A DNA stretch of 64,000 bases from Streptomyces sp. AC512_CC834 (lineage in GTDB: Bacteria > Actinomycetota > Actinomycetes > Streptomycetales > Streptomycetaceae). Below, piece after piece: positions 7,431 to 16,945 of this stretch (positions are counted from its first letter, which is position 1; every line of letters begins with the position of its first letter). The notes below the pieces were generated by a model, which saw only the letters and a program-made list of their open reading frames with translations, had not been told where the DNA came from and searched no databases. Position numbers and translations under genes: made by a program. The DNA lies in assembly GCF_019049325.1 (NCBI RefSeq), contig NZ_JAGMUO010000035.1, positions 62,001 through 126,000 on the forward strand, in the 5' to 3' direction.

Positions 7431-10400
7431 GTGCGGGGCTACGAGAGCCAGGAGCGAGAGCCGGCGGCTGACGTCGACCACCTCTCTCGGTTCGAGGCCG
7501 AGATGAAGCGGCTGAAGACCGAGCGGGAAAAGGCGATCCAGCACGCCGAGGACCTCGGCTACCAGGTCGAGGTGCTGCGCGCCAAGTTGCACGAGGCGCG
7601 GCGCACCGTCATGTCCCGGCCCGCCTTCGACGGCGGCGACATCGGGTACCAGGCCGAGCAGTTGCTTCGCAACGCGCAGACGCAGGCCGACCAGTTGCGC
7701 TCCGACGCCGAGCGGGAGCTGAGCCAGGCCCGGGCGCAGACCCAGCGCATCCTCCAGGAGCACGCCGAGCATTCCGCCCGGCTCCAGGCCGAGCTGCACC
7801 AGGAGGCGGTGACCCGCCGCCAGCAGCTTGACCAGGAGCTGGCCGAGCGTCGGCAGACCGTCGAGTCACACGTCAACGAGAACGTGGCCTGGGCGGAGCA
7901 GTTGCGCGCCCGCACCGAGCAGCAGGCCCGCCGGCTGCTCGACGAGTCGCGCACGGAGGCCGAGCAGGCCCTGACGACGGCCCGCGCGGAGGCCGAGCGG
8001 CTGACGTCCGAGGCCCGGCAGCGGCTGCAGGTCGACGCGGAGAGCGCCCGCGCCGAGGCCGAGCAGCTCCTGCGCCGGGCGCGCACCGACGCGGAGCGGC
8101 TGCTGAACGCCGCCTCCACGCAGGCGCAGGAGGCCACCGACCACGCGGAGCAGCTCCGCAGCTCCACCGCCACCGAGTCGGACTCCACCCGCCGCGAGGT
8201 CCAGGAGCTGAGCCGGGCCGCCGAGCAGCGGATGTCCGAGGCCGAGGAGGCGCTGCGCAAGGCGCAGTCCGAGGCCGAGAAGGTGGTCGCCGAGGCCGAG
8301 GAGGCCGCGGCCAAGGCGCTGTCGGGCGCCGAGGCGACCAACGAGCAGCGCACCCGCACCGCCAAGGAGCAGGTCGCCCGGCTGGTCGGCGAGGCCACCA
8401 AGGACGCCGAGTCCACCAGGTCCGAGGCCGAGCAGGTGGTCGCGGACGCCCGTACCGAGGCCGAGCGGATCGTCGCCGAGGCCGCCGAGAAGGCCCGCAC
8501 GCTCACCGCCGAGGAGTCCGCCACCCAGTTGTCCAAGGCGGCCAAGACCGCCGAGGACGTGCTGAACAAGGCGTCCGAGGACGCCAAGGGGACCACGAAG
8601 GCCGCCACCGAGGAGGCCGAGCGGATCCGCACCGAGGCCGAGGCCGAGGCGGACCGGCTGCGCGGCGAGGCGCACGACATCGCCGCGCAGCTCAAGGGCG
8701 CGGCGAAGGACGACACCAAGGAGTACCGCGCCAAGACGGTCGAGCTGCAGGAGGAGGCGCGCCGGCTGCGCGGCGAGGCCGAGCAGTTGCGGGCGGACGC
8801 GGTCGCCGAGGGCGAGAAGATCCGCGCCGAGGCCCGCAAGGAGGCCGTGGCGCAGATCGAGGAGGCGGCGAAGTCCGCCGAGGAGCTGCTCGCCAAGGCC
8901 AAGGTGGACGCGGACGAGCTGCGGCAGACCGCGACGACGGACAGCGAGAAGGTCCGCACCGAGGCCATCGAGCGGGCGACGACCCTGCGCCGGCAGGCCG
9001 AGGAGACCCTGGAGCGCACCCGCGCCGAGGCCGAGCGGCACCGCGTCGAGGCCGCCGAGCGGGTGGAGGAGCTCCAGGCGGACGCCGAGCGGGCCGCCCG
9101 CGAGCTGCGCGAGGAGACCGAGCGCGCCGTCGAGGCCCGCAAGGAGGAGGCCGCCGACGAGCTGACGCGGCTGCACACCGAGGCCGAGGAGCGCCGCACC
9201 GCCGCCGAGGAGGCGCTGTCCGAGGCCCGTGAGGAGGGCGAGCGGATCCGGCGCGAGGCCGCCGAGGAGAGCGAGCGGCTGCGCACCGAGGCCGCGGAGC
9301 GGATCCGTACGCTCCAGCAGCAGGCCGAGACGGAGGCCGAGCGGCTGCGCACCGAGGCCGCCGCCGACGCGTCCGCCTCCCGCGCGGAGGGCGAGGCCGT
9401 CGCCGTACGGCTGCGGTCCGAGGCGTCCAATGAGGCGGAGCGGCTGAAGTCGGAGGCACAGGACAGCGCCGACCGGGTGCGGGCGGAGGCGCAGACCGCC
9501 GCCGAGCGCATCGCCGCGGAGGCGTCCGAGACGCTGGCCGCCGCGCAGGAGGAGGCCGCCCGGCGGCGCCGCGAGGCCGAGGAACTGCTCGGCTCCGCCC
9601 GGCAGGAGGCCGACCAGGAGCGCGAGCGGGCCCGCGAGCAGAGCGAGGAGCTGCTGGCCTCGGCACGCAACCGCGTGGAGGAGGCGCAGGCCGAGGCGGT
9701 CCGGCTGGTCGAGGAGGCCGACCGGCGCGCGACCGAGATGGTGTCGGCCGCCGAGCAGCACGCGGCGCAGGTGCGGGAGTCGGTCGCCGGGCTGCACGAG
9801 CAGGCCCAGGAGGAGATCACCGGGTTGCGCAGTGCCGCCGAGCACGCGGCGGAGCGCGCCCGGCGCGAGGCCGAGGAGGAGGCGGACCGGGTCCGCGCCG
9901 ACGCCTACGCGGAGCGGGAGCGCGCGAGCGAGGACGCCGGGCGCCTGCGGCACGAGGCGCAGGAGGAGACCGAGGCCGCCAAGACGCTGGCCGAGCGGAC
10001 GGTGACCGAGGCCATCACGGAGGCCGACCGGATCCGCGCGGACGTCTCCGAGCACGCGCAGCGGGTGCGCACCGAGGCCTCCGACGCCATCGCCGAGGCC
10101 GAGCAGGCCGCGTCCCGCACCCGGGCCGACGCCCGCGAGGACGCCAACCGCATCCGATCCGACGCGGCGACGCAGGCGGACACCCTGATCACCGAGGCGC
10201 GTTCCGAGGCGGAGCGGCTCACCACGGAGACGGTGGCCGAGACCGACCGGCTTCGGACGGAGACGGTCGCGGAGGCGGACCGGGTCCGCACCGAGGCCGC
10301 GAGCGAGGCCGAGCGGGTGCGGACCGAGGCGGCCGAGGAGAGCGAGCGGCTGCGCACCGAGACGATCGCCGAGGCCGGCCGGGTACGGACCGAGGCGAAC

Positions 10401-11426
10401 GCCCGGGCCGAGCTGCTGGTCTCGGACGCCACCGGGGAGGCGGAGCGGCTGCGGGCCGAGGCCGCCGACACCGTCGGATCCGCCCAGCAGCACGCCGAGC
10501 GGATCCGCACCGAGGCGGACCGGGTCCGCGGCGAGGCCGCGGCCGAGGCCGAGCGGGTCACCACGGCCGCCCGCGAGGAGGCCGAGCGCACCCTCGACGG
10601 GGCCCGCAAGGACGCCAACAAGCGGCGTTCGGAGGCGGCCGAGCAGGTCGACACGCTCATCACGGAGACCACCGCGGAGGCCGACAAGCTGCTCACCGAG
10701 GCGCAGCAGCAGGCCCAGAAGACCACCGCCGACGCCGAGTCGCAGGCCGACACGATGGTCGGCGCGGCCCGCACGGAGGCCGACCGGCTCGTCTCGGAGG
10801 CGACCGTCGAGGGCAACGGCCGGGTGGAGAAGGCCCGTACGGACGCGGACGAGCTGCTGGTCGGCGCCCGCCGGGACGCGACCGCCATAAGGGAGCGCGC
10901 GGAGGAGCTGCGCGAGCGCCTCACCTCCGAGATCGAGGAACTGCACGAGCGGGCCCGCCGCGAGGCCGCCGAGACCATGAAGTCGGCCGGCGACCGCTGC
11001 GACGCGCTGATCAAGGCCGCCGAGGAGCAGCTCGCCAAGGCGGAGTCGAAGGCCAAGGAGCTGGTGTCGGAGGCCAACTCCGAGGCCGGCAAGGTCCGCA
11101 TCGCCGCCGTCAAGAAGGCCGAGGGGCTGCTCAAGGAGGCCGAGCAGAAGAAGGCCAGCCTGGTCCGGGAGGCCGAGGAGCTGAAGGCCGAGGCGGTCCG
11201 CGAGGCCCGGCACACGGTCGACGAGGGCAAGCGCGAGCTGGAGATCCTGGTGCGGCGCCGCGAGGACATCAACGCGGAGATCTCCCGGGTGCAGGACGTA
11301 CTGGAGGCGCTCGAGTCCTTCGAGGCGCCGACGGGCGCGAAGGACAACAAGGACAACGGGGTGAAGGCCGGAGCCGGCGCCACGGTGGGCGCCCCACGTT
11401 CGGGTGGCAAGTCGTCAGACGGCTAG
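7431..11426 (+). CDS. scy: Scy, giant coiled-coil polar scaffold protein
   Basis: Filament-forming scaffold of about 1331 residues. It is known in Streptomyces to organise the tip-organising centre with DivIVA and FilP and to direct polar growth. The first about 60 residues form a short coil (VDHLSRFEAEMKRLKTEREK). The rest is a nearly uninterrupted coiled coil made of hendecad-like units around EAERLRTEA and AEEAERIRTEA, arranged in longer superrepeats. The C-terminus is short and Gly/Ser-rich. I chose GTG 7431 because purine-rich GGGGACGGATGGGA precedes it; TTG 7401 would add ten residues. filP follows 207 bp downstream on the same strand. Confidence 0.93.
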   Translation: MRGYESQEREPAADVDHLSRFEAEMKRLKTEREKAIQHAEDLGYQVEVLRAKLHEARRTVMSRPAFDGGDIGYQAEQLLRNAQTQADQLRSDAERELSQARAQTQRILQEHAEHSARLQAELHQEAVTRRQQLDQELAERRQTVESHVNENVAWAEQLRARTEQQARRLLDESRTEAEQALTTARAEAERLTSEARQRLQVDAESARAEAEQLLRRARTDAERLLNAASTQAQEATDHAEQLRSSTATESDSTRREVQELSRAAEQRMSEAEEALRKAQSEAEKVVAEAEEAAAKALSGAEATNEQRTRTAKEQVARLVGEATKDAESTRSEAEQVVADARTEAERIVAEAAEKARTLTAEESATQLSKAAKTAEDVLNKASEDAKGTTKAATEEAERIRTEAEAEADRLRGEAHDIAAQLKGAAKDDTKEYRAKTVELQEEARRLRGEAEQLRADAVAEGEKIRAEARKEAVAQIEEAAKSAEELLAKAKVDADELRQTATTDSEKVRTEAIERATTLRRQAEETLERTRAEAERHRVEAAERVEELQADAERAARELREETERAVEARKEEAADELTRLHTEAEERRTAAEEALSEAREEGERIRREAAEESERLRTEAAERIRTLQQQAETEAERLRTEAAADASASRAEGEAVAVRLRSEASNEAERLKSEAQDSADRVRAEAQTAAERIAAEASETLAAAQEEAARRRREAEELLGSARQEADQERERAREQSEELLASARNRVEEAQAEAVRLVEEADRRATEMVSAAEQHAAQVRESVAGLHEQAQEEITGLRSAAEHAAERARREAEEEADRVRADAYAERERASEDAGRLRHEAQEETEAAKTLAERTVTEAITEADRIRADVSEHAQRVRTEASDAIAEAEQAASRTRADAREDANRIRSDAATQADTLITEARSEAERLTTETVAETDRLRTETVAEADRVRTEAASEAERVRTEAAEESERLRTETIAEAGRVRTEANARAELLVSDATGEAERLRAEAADTVGSAQQHAERIRTEADRVRGEAAAEAERVTTAAREEAERTLDGARKDANKRRSEAAEQVDTLITETTAEADKLLTEAQQQAQKTTADAESQADTMVGAARTEADRLVSEATVEGNGRVEKARTDADELLVGARRDATAIRERAEELRERLTSEIEELHERARREAAETMKSAGDRCDALIKAAEEQLAKAESKAKELVSEANSEAGKVRIAAVKKAEGLLKEAEQKKASLVREAEELKAEAVREARHTVDEGKRELEILVRRREDINAEISRVQDVLEALESFEAPTGAKDNKDNGVKAGAGATVGAPRSGGKSSDG

Positions 11427-11633
11427 CTTCCGGAGCTGATTCGGTGTCTGCTGGAGATCTTTGGCCGAGTCCCGACGGAACCGTTGACCAGAACTTTGGC
11501 AAGCCATCCGAGGGTCAGCCACTCAAAAGAGGTGTCATTCTCCGTATCAAACGTGCATCCGCTCGATGACACACCGCATTGGCGCCTAGGATTCCCTCTA
11601 TCACCTCACCCGGTCTCTTTCGACAGGAACCCC

Positions 11634-12566
11634 ATGAGCGACACTTCCCCCTACGGCTTCGAGCTTGTGCGGCGTGGGTACGACCGCGCTCAGGTGGACG
11701 AACGCATCTCCAAGCTCGTCTCCGACCGTGACAGCGCCGTCGCCCGCATCACCGCTCTGGAAAAGCGCATCGAGGAGCTCCACCTCGAGACCCAGAACGC
11801 CCAGGCCCAGGTCAACGACGCCGAGCCGTCGTACGCCGGTCTCGGTGCCCGGGTCGAGAAGATCCTGCGTCTCGCCGAGGAAGAGGCGAAGGACCTGCGC
11901 GAGGAGGCCCGGCGCGCGGCCGAGCAGCACCGCGAGCTGGCCGAGTCGGCCGCCCAGCAGGTGCGCAACGACGCGGAGTCGTACGCCTCGGAGCGCAAGT
12001 CCAAGGCCGAGGACGAGGGCATCCGGATCGTCGAGAAGGCCAAGGGCGACGCGTCTCAGCTCCGCTCCGAGGCCCAGAAGGACGCGCAGTCCAAGCGGGA
12101 CGAGGCGGACGCCCTCTTCGAGGAGACCCGCGCCAAGGCCGCGCAGGCCGCCGCCGACTTCGAGACGAACCTGGCCAAGCGCCGCGAGCAGTCCGAGCGC
12201 GACCTGGCCTCCCGTCAGGCCAAGGCCGAGAAGCGGCTCGCGGAGATCGAGCACCGCGCGGAGCAGCTTCGCCTGGAGGCGGAGAAGCTGCGCACGGACG
12301 CCGAGCGCCGGGCCCGCCAGACCGTCGAGACGGCGCAGCGCCAGTCCGAGGACATCGTGGCCGACGCCAACGCCAAGGCCGACCGGATCCGTTCGGAGTC
12401 GGAGCGCGAGCTGGCGGCCCTGACCAACCGCCGCGACTCCATCAACGCGCAGCTCACCAACGTGCGCGAGATGCTGGCGTCCCTCACGGGCGCCGCGGTG
12501 GCCGCCGGTCCGTCGGTCGAGGACGAGCCGGCCTCCCGCGGGGTTCCGGCCCAGCAGTCCCGCTGA
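11634..12566 (+). CDS. filP: FilP, intermediate-filament-like coiled-coil protein
   Basis: Cytoskeletal protein of 310 residues known to assemble into filaments that give hyphae stiffness and to interact with DivIVA and Scy. The N-terminus (YGFELVRRGYDRAQVDERI) resembles the DivIVA membrane-binding head. A long coiled coil from about residue 20 to 285 follows, broken near residue 60 (PSYAGL). The C-terminal 25 residues are loose. The ATG 11634 gives the family's known length. A TAGGAT at 11587 could be a -10 element in the scy-filP gap, with no convincing -35. A strong intrinsic terminator follows. Confidence 0.95.
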   Translation: MSDTSPYGFELVRRGYDRAQVDERISKLVSDRDSAVARITALEKRIEELHLETQNAQAQVNDAEPSYAGLGARVEKILRLAEEEAKDLREEARRAAEQHRELAESAAQQVRNDAESYASERKSKAEDEGIRIVEKAKGDASQLRSEAQKDAQSKRDEADALFEETRAKAAQAAADFETNLAKRREQSERDLASRQAKAEKRLAEIEHRAEQLRLEAEKLRTDAERRARQTVETAQRQSEDIVADANAKADRIRSESERELAALTNRRDSINAQLTNVREMLASLTGAAVAAGPSVEDEPASRGVPAQQSR

Positions 12567-12602
12567 CCCCGGGGCGTACGTCGACCGGACAAGTGCGGAA
12601 CA

Positions 12603-12651
12603 GGGACGAGGTCTTCTGTCACTGGGGTGGCAGCGGGCCTCGTCCCGTTTT
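12603..12651 (+). terminator. Intrinsic terminator of filP
   Basis: Perfect 9-bp arms GGGACGAGG (12603-12611) and CCTCGTCCC (12638-12646) followed at once by GTTTTAG, a rare T-run in this GC-rich DNA. It lies 37 bp after the filP stop and separates filP from the ABC genes. Confidence 0.75.
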
Positions 12652-12663
12652 AGCGTGGGCGCC

Positions 12664-13656
12664 ATGATCGAGCTCGAGGGGCTGACCAAGCGGTACGGCG
12701 AGAAGGTGGCGGTCAACAATCTCTCCTTCACCGTCAGACCCGGCATCATCACGGGCTTCCTCGGCCCCAACGGCGCGGGCAAGTCGACCACCATGCGGAT
12801 GGTGCTGGGCCTGGACCGGCCGACCGCCGGGGACGTACGGATCGACGGCAAGCACTACGACCAGCTCAAGGACCCGCTGACGTACATCGGCGCGCTCCTC
12901 GAGGCGAAGGCGTGGCACGGCGGGCGCAGCGCCTACAACCACCTGCTGTGCCTCGCGCAGAGCAACGGCATCCCGGCGAGCCGGGTGCGCGAGGTCCTGG
13001 ACACGGTCGGGCTGTCGGCGGTCGCCAGGAAGAAGACCAAGGGTTTCTCCCTCGGCATGGGCCAGCGGCTCGGCATCGCCGGCGCGCTGCTCGGCGATCC
13101 GCGGATCCTGATGTTCGACGAGCCGGTCAACGGCCTCGACCCCGAGGGCATCCACTGGATCCGCAACCTGATGAAGACCCTCGCCGGGCAGGGCCGCACG
13201 GTCTTCGTCTCCTCCCACCTGATGAGCGAAATGGCGCTGACCGCGGACCATCTGGTGGTCATCGGCCAGGGCAGGCTGCTGGCGGACACCTCGATGGCCG
13301 ATTTCATCGCGGAGAACTCGCGCAGCTACGTCCGGATCCGCACCCCGCAGCGCGAGCAGTTGCTCGACGCGCTGCACGGCGCCGGCGTCACGGTCGTCGA
13401 GACGGGTGCCGGGGTCCTGGAGGTGGACGGCGACAAGTCGGAGGCCGTGGGCGAGCTGGCCGCGCGGGAGCGGATCGTGCTGCACGAGCTGAGCCCGCAG
13501 CGCGCCTCGCTGGAGGAGGCGTTCATGCAGCTCACCGCGGAGTCCGTGGAGTACCACGCGCACGACGGGCAGCCGCCCGGTCCGGTGCCGCAGCAGCAGG
13601 CCCCACCGCCGCCGCAGCAGCAGCAGCAGTGGGGCAGCGACTGGAAGAGGGGATGA
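12664..13656 (+). CDS. ABC transporter ATP-binding protein (module 1)
   Basis: ABC-2-type exporter ATPase, about 330 residues. Walker A is GPNGAGKS, the signature region is FSLGMGQRLGIA (a degenerate LSGGQ, typical of this subfamily), and Walker B is ILMFDEPVNGLDP. After the ABC domain (about 1-210) comes a C-terminal domain and a Pro/Gln-rich tail. ATG 12664 is preferred; a GTG 9 nt upstream is in frame. No Shine-Dalgarno sequence is obvious, so translation may be leaderless. Its stop overlaps the permease ATG (ATGA). Substrate unknown; bacitracin/lantibiotic-type exporters share this arrangement. Confidence 0.93.
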   Translation: MIELEGLTKRYGEKVAVNNLSFTVRPGIITGFLGPNGAGKSTTMRMVLGLDRPTAGDVRIDGKHYDQLKDPLTYIGALLEAKAWHGGRSAYNHLLCLAQSNGIPASRVREVLDTVGLSAVARKKTKGFSLGMGQRLGIAGALLGDPRILMFDEPVNGLDPEGIHWIRNLMKTLAGQGRTVFVSSHLMSEMALTADHLVVIGQGRLLADTSMADFIAENSRSYVRIRTPQREQLLDALHGAGVTVVETGAGVLEVDGDKSEAVGELAARERIVLHELSPQRASLEEAFMQLTAESVEYHAHDGQPPGPVPQQQAPPPPQQQQQWGSDWKRG

Positions 13657-14429
13657 GCATGGCGGCGGCACAGGTCGTCCGGTCCGAGTGGACCAAGATC
13701 CGGTCGGTCGCGTCCACGGTGTGGACGCTGTCCCTGGCCGTGGTCGTCACCATCGCCCTCGGCATGCTGATCTCGGCGCTGTCGAAGAGCGAGTTCGGCA
13801 ACATGAGCGAGCGGGACCAGCTCTCCTTCGACCCGACCTTCATCAGCTTCGCCGGCACCAGCCTCGGCCAGCTCGCGATGATCGTGTTCGGCGTCCTGGT
13901 CGTGGGCAACGAGTACAGCTCCGGCATGATCCGCACCTCGCTGGCCGCGGTGCCGCGGCGCGGCACCTTCCTGTTCAGCAAGATCGCGGTGGCCACTCTC
14001 CTCGCCCTGGTCGTGGCCATGGTCACCAGCTTCGCCACGTTCTTCCTCGGGCAGGCGATGCTCGGCGACCTCAAGGCGTCGATCGGCGATCCGGGCGTGC
14101 TGCGCGCGGTGATCGGCGGCGGCCTCTACATGACCCTCATCGCGATGTTCTCGATGGGCGTCGCCGCGATGCTGCGCTCCCCGATGCTGTCGCTGGGCAT
14201 CCTGATGCCGTTCTTCTTCCTGATCTCCAACATCCTGGGCAACGTCCCAGCGACGGAGAAGGTCGGCCGGTTCCTGCCCGACCAGGCCGGCAGCAAGATC
14301 ATGCAGGTGGTCACGCCGATCGACGACGACGTCCCGTACGGACCGTGGGGCGGCCTCGGGATCATGGCACTGTGGGTGATCGCGGCGCTCGTCGGCGGGT
14401 ACGCGGTGCTGAAGCGGCGGGACGCCTAG
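13653..14429 (+). CDS. ABC-2 permease (module 1)
   Basis: Membrane subunit of 258 residues with about six hydrophobic helices, of the ABC-2 family often found in antibiotic or lipid exporters. It starts with a cytoplasmic SEWTKIRSVASTVWTL motif shared with the module-2 permease at 16058, followed by helices and the conserved EYSSGMIRTSL loop. It is translationally coupled to the ATPase by a 4-bp overlap. Shared motifs show the two modules arose by duplication. Confidence 0.92.
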   Translation: MSMAAAQVVRSEWTKIRSVASTVWTLSLAVVVTIALGMLISALSKSEFGNMSERDQLSFDPTFISFAGTSLGQLAMIVFGVLVVGNEYSSGMIRTSLAAVPRRGTFLFSKIAVATLLALVVAMVTSFATFFLGQAMLGDLKASIGDPGVLRAVIGGGLYMTLIAMFSMGVAAMLRSPMLSLGILMPFFFLISNILGNVPATEKVGRFLPDQAGSKIMQVVTPIDDDVPYGPWGGLGIMALWVIAALVGGYAVLKRRDA

Positions 14430-14463
14430 GAGGGCTTCGCGGGGCGTCAGATTTTGCCCGGGC

Positions 14464-14492
14464 TTGAACGGAACCGTCAGTGCGTGGATATC
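14464..14492 (+). promoter_or_regulatory. Possible promoter before ABC module 2
   Basis: TTGAAC at 14464-14469, 17 bp, then GATATC at 14487-14492, in the 123-bp gap between the two ABC modules. The spacing fits a vegetative promoter but the -10 is imperfect. Confidence 0.3.
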
Positions 14493-14552
14493 CTCCTAAC
14501 CCTTACGGGGGCGTGTGCCCTGCTGTCCTGAACCTTTCGATGGGTGCGGAGC

Positions 14553-16061
14553 ATGATCGAGGCTGTCGGCCTGACCAAGCGCTACGGCGACAAGACCGCT
14601 GTGTACAACCTGTCCTTCCAGGTGCGGCCCGGTGCCGTCACCGGCTTCCTGGGGCCCAACGGCTCGGGCAAGTCGACGACGATGCGCATGATCCTCGGCC
14701 TGGACAACCCCAGCGCGGGATACGTGACGATCGGCGGCCACCCGTACCGCAGGCTGCCGAACGCACCGCGTCAGGTCGGGGCGCTGCTGGACGCGAAGGC
14801 CGTGCACGGCGGCCGGGCCGCCCGCAACCACCTGCTGAGCCTGGCCCAGCTTTCGGGCATCCCGGCCCGGCGGGTGGACGAGGTGCTCGGCGTGGTGGGG
14901 CTCCAGGACGTGGCCAGACGGCGTTCCAAGGGCTTCTCCCTCGGCATGGGCCAGCGGCTCGGCATCGCCGCGGCGCTGCTCGGCGACCCCCAGGTGCTGC
15001 TCTTCGACGAGCCGGTCAACGGCCTCGACCCCGAGGGCATCCACTGGGTGCGCAACCTGATGAAGGCGCTCGCGGCGGAGGGCCGTACGGTCTTCGTCTC
15101 CTCGCACCTGATGAGCGAGATGGCGCTGACCGCCGACCACCTGATCGTCATCGGGCGCGGCCAGCTCATGGCCGACATGAGCGTGACGGAGTTCATCTCG
15201 GCGAACTCCGCCGACTTCGCGCGGGTACGGACGCCGGACACGGAACCGCACCTGCGCGAGAAGCTGACCTCGGCGCTGACCGAGGCGGGCGGGCACGTGC
15301 TGCCCGAGCAGGACGGCGGGCTGCGCGTGACCGGTCTCGTACTCCCCCGGATCAGCGACATCGCGCACGAGAGCGACGTACGGCTGTGGGAGCTGTCGCC
15401 GCACCAGGCCTCGCTGGAGGAGGCGTACATGCGGATGACGCAGGGCGCCGTGGACTACCGGTCGACCGACGACCAGAAGGCCGGTCTCCAGCAGCCGCTG
15501 CCGCCCGGCGCACAGCCGCCCATGCCGGTACCCGGACAGGGCCAGCCCGGCTGGTACGCCCCACCGCCACCCCAACAGGGCGGCCAGCCCTTCGCCGGGG
15601 CGCCGCAGGGCGGCCAGGCGGTCGCCGGGCCGCAGCAGGGCGGTCAAGCCCCGGCCGGGCCGCCGCAGGGCGGTCAGGCTGTCACCGGGCCCCAGCAGAG
15701 CGGTCAGGCCCCCGCCGGGCCGCCGCAGGCCGGTCAAGCCCACGCCACGCCCCAGCAAGGCGGCCAGCCCCTCGCCGCGCCCCGGCAGGGCGGTCAAGCC
15801 CCGGCCGGGCCACCGCAGGGCGGTCAGGCTGTCGCCGGGCCGCCGCAGGGTGTGCCGGCACGGTTCGTCGCGTCGCAGGGGGCGCCGGGCCAGATGTCGG
15901 CGGGCCCGTACGGGGCCCCGGCGGCGCCCGGCGCGGTGCCGGGTGCTGAGCCCGGCAACCCGTACGCGGCGCAGCGGCAGGCCCCTCCGCCGCCCGCCGC
16001 GGCCCCCGCTCCCGCCGCCGCGCCCGTCACCGACCCGACCCAGCCCGAGGACGCCCGATGA
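14553..16061 (+). CDS. ABC transporter ATP-binding protein (module 2) with Gln/Gly/Pro repeat tail
   Basis: ABC ATPase of 502 residues, clearly paralogous to the module-1 ATPase: Walker A GPNGSGKS, FSLGMGQRLGIAAALLGDP, and VLLFDEPVNGLDPEG. After about residue 310 it carries a long low-complexity tail of about nine 10-residue units close to PQQGGQAPAG, then Ala/Pro-rich sequence. This makes it about 170 residues longer than its partner. The tail is probably disordered; a link to a coiled-coil or membrane partner is only speculation. The stop overlaps the next permease ATG. GTG 14544 is an alternative start. Confidence 0.92.
   Translation: MIEAVGLTKRYGDKTAVYNLSFQVRPGAVTGFLGPNGSGKSTTMRMILGLDNPSAGYVTIGGHPYRRLPNAPRQVGALLDAKAVHGGRAARNHLLSLAQLSGIPARRVDEVLGVVGLQDVARRRSKGFSLGMGQRLGIAAALLGDPQVLLFDEPVNGLDPEGIHWVRNLMKALAAEGRTVFVSSHLMSEMALTADHLIVIGRGQLMADMSVTEFISANSADFARVRTPDTEPHLREKLTSALTEAGGHVLPEQDGGLRVTGLVLPRISDIAHESDVRLWELSPHQASLEEAYMRMTQGAVDYRSTDDQKAGLQQPLPPGAQPPMPVPGQGQPGWYAPPPPQQGGQPFAGAPQGGQAVAGPQQGGQAPAGPPQGGQAVTGPQQSGQAPAGPPQAGQAHATPQQGGQPLAAPRQGGQAPAGPPQGGQAVAGPPQGVPARFVASQGAPGQMSAGPYGAPAAPGAVPGAEPGNPYAAQRQAPPPPAAAPAPAAAPVTDPTQPEDAR
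15571..15848 (+). repeat. About nine 30-bp tandem repeats encoding QGGQ units
   Basis: Units near CCGCAGGGCGGTCAGGC recur every 30 bp inside the module-2 ATPase gene, encoding P(Q/P)QGGQ(A/P)xAG decapeptides. Copies have drifted mainly at third positions, so the repeat is kept at protein level. Copy number is likely to vary between strains. Confidence 0.85.
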
Positions 16062-16927
16062 GCACGCCCCAGCCCCCGATGCAGCAGGCCGCGCCCGACT
16101 GGCAGGCGGCGCCCGGTTCGCCGTACCCGGGCTACACCTCGCCGATCCCGGTGGTGCGCACGAGCATCGTGCACGCGATCGCCTCCGAGTGGACGAAGAT
16201 CAAGTCGGTGCGGTCGACGCTGTGGACGCTGGGCGTGTTCGTCCTGCTGGTCATCGGCATCGGGCTGCTGACCGGCGTGATCGTGGCGAACTCGTCCTCC
16301 GACCTGGCCGGCGAGAGCGCGCTGAGCCTCGGCTTCTTCGGGCTGCTGCTCGGCAGCATGTGCGTGATCACGCTCGGCGTGCTGACCACCGCGTCGGAGT
16401 ACGGCACGGGCATGATCCGCACGACGATGACCGCCTGCCCCAGCCGCGGCCGGGTGCTCGCGGCGAAGGGCATCGTGTTCTTCCTGGTGGCCTTCGTGGT
16501 GACCCTGGTGTCCGCGGCGCTGGTCGGGCTGGCCCACGTGGCCATGCTGGAGGGCAACGGCGCCGAGGACCCGACCGGCGCGGAGTGGCTGAAGGGCACC
16601 GTCGGCGTCTCGCTCTACATCGCGCTGCTCGGGCTGCTCTCGCTGGCCGTGGGCTCGATCATCCGGCACTCCGCGGGCGCCATCACCATCATGATCGGCG
16701 TCCTGCTCGCTCCGCTGGTGATCGCGCTGTTCATGTTCTCGGAGTCGCTGAAGGACGTGCAGCAGGCCCTGTTCGAGTACTCGATCCCGAACCAGATGAG
16801 CATCTTCTACGCCAACTCGCTCTCCGAGTCCGGGCCCTCGGGCTGGGACCCGCTGTGGATCGCGCTCGGCGTGACGGCGGCCGCGTTCGCCGCCGCCTTC
16901 GCCCTGCTGGAGAAGCGGGACGTGTAG
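16058..16927 (+). CDS. ABC-2 permease (module 2)
   Basis: Membrane subunit of 289 residues. A Pro/Gln/Ala-rich cytoplasmic N-terminus of about 40 residues precedes the SEWTKIKSVRSTLWTL motif shared with the module-1 permease, then about six TM helices with the EYGTGMIRTTMTA loop. It is coupled to the repeat-tailed ATPase by ATGA. Both subunits of this module have acquired Pro/Gln-rich extensions, whereas in module 1 only the ATPase has a short one. Substrate unknown. Confidence 0.92.
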   Translation: MSTPQPPMQQAAPDWQAAPGSPYPGYTSPIPVVRTSIVHAIASEWTKIKSVRSTLWTLGVFVLLVIGIGLLTGVIVANSSSDLAGESALSLGFFGLLLGSMCVITLGVLTTASEYGTGMIRTTMTACPSRGRVLAAKGIVFFLVAFVVTLVSAALVGLAHVAMLEGNGAEDPTGAEWLKGTVGVSLYIALLGLLSLAVGSIIRHSAGAITIMIGVLLAPLVIALFMFSESLKDVQQALFEYSIPNQMSIFYANSLSESGPSGWDPLWIALGVTAAAFAAAFALLEKRDV

Positions 16928-16945
16928 GGCAACCCCCGGGCGGCC

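Noticed and set aside
7559..11213. Long open frames antisense to scy (753 and 1115 codons)
   Set aside because: They arise from the repeated GC-rich codons of the coiled coil; their products are low-complexity Arg/Ser/Ala or Leu/Gly/Val/Asp strings without any domain.
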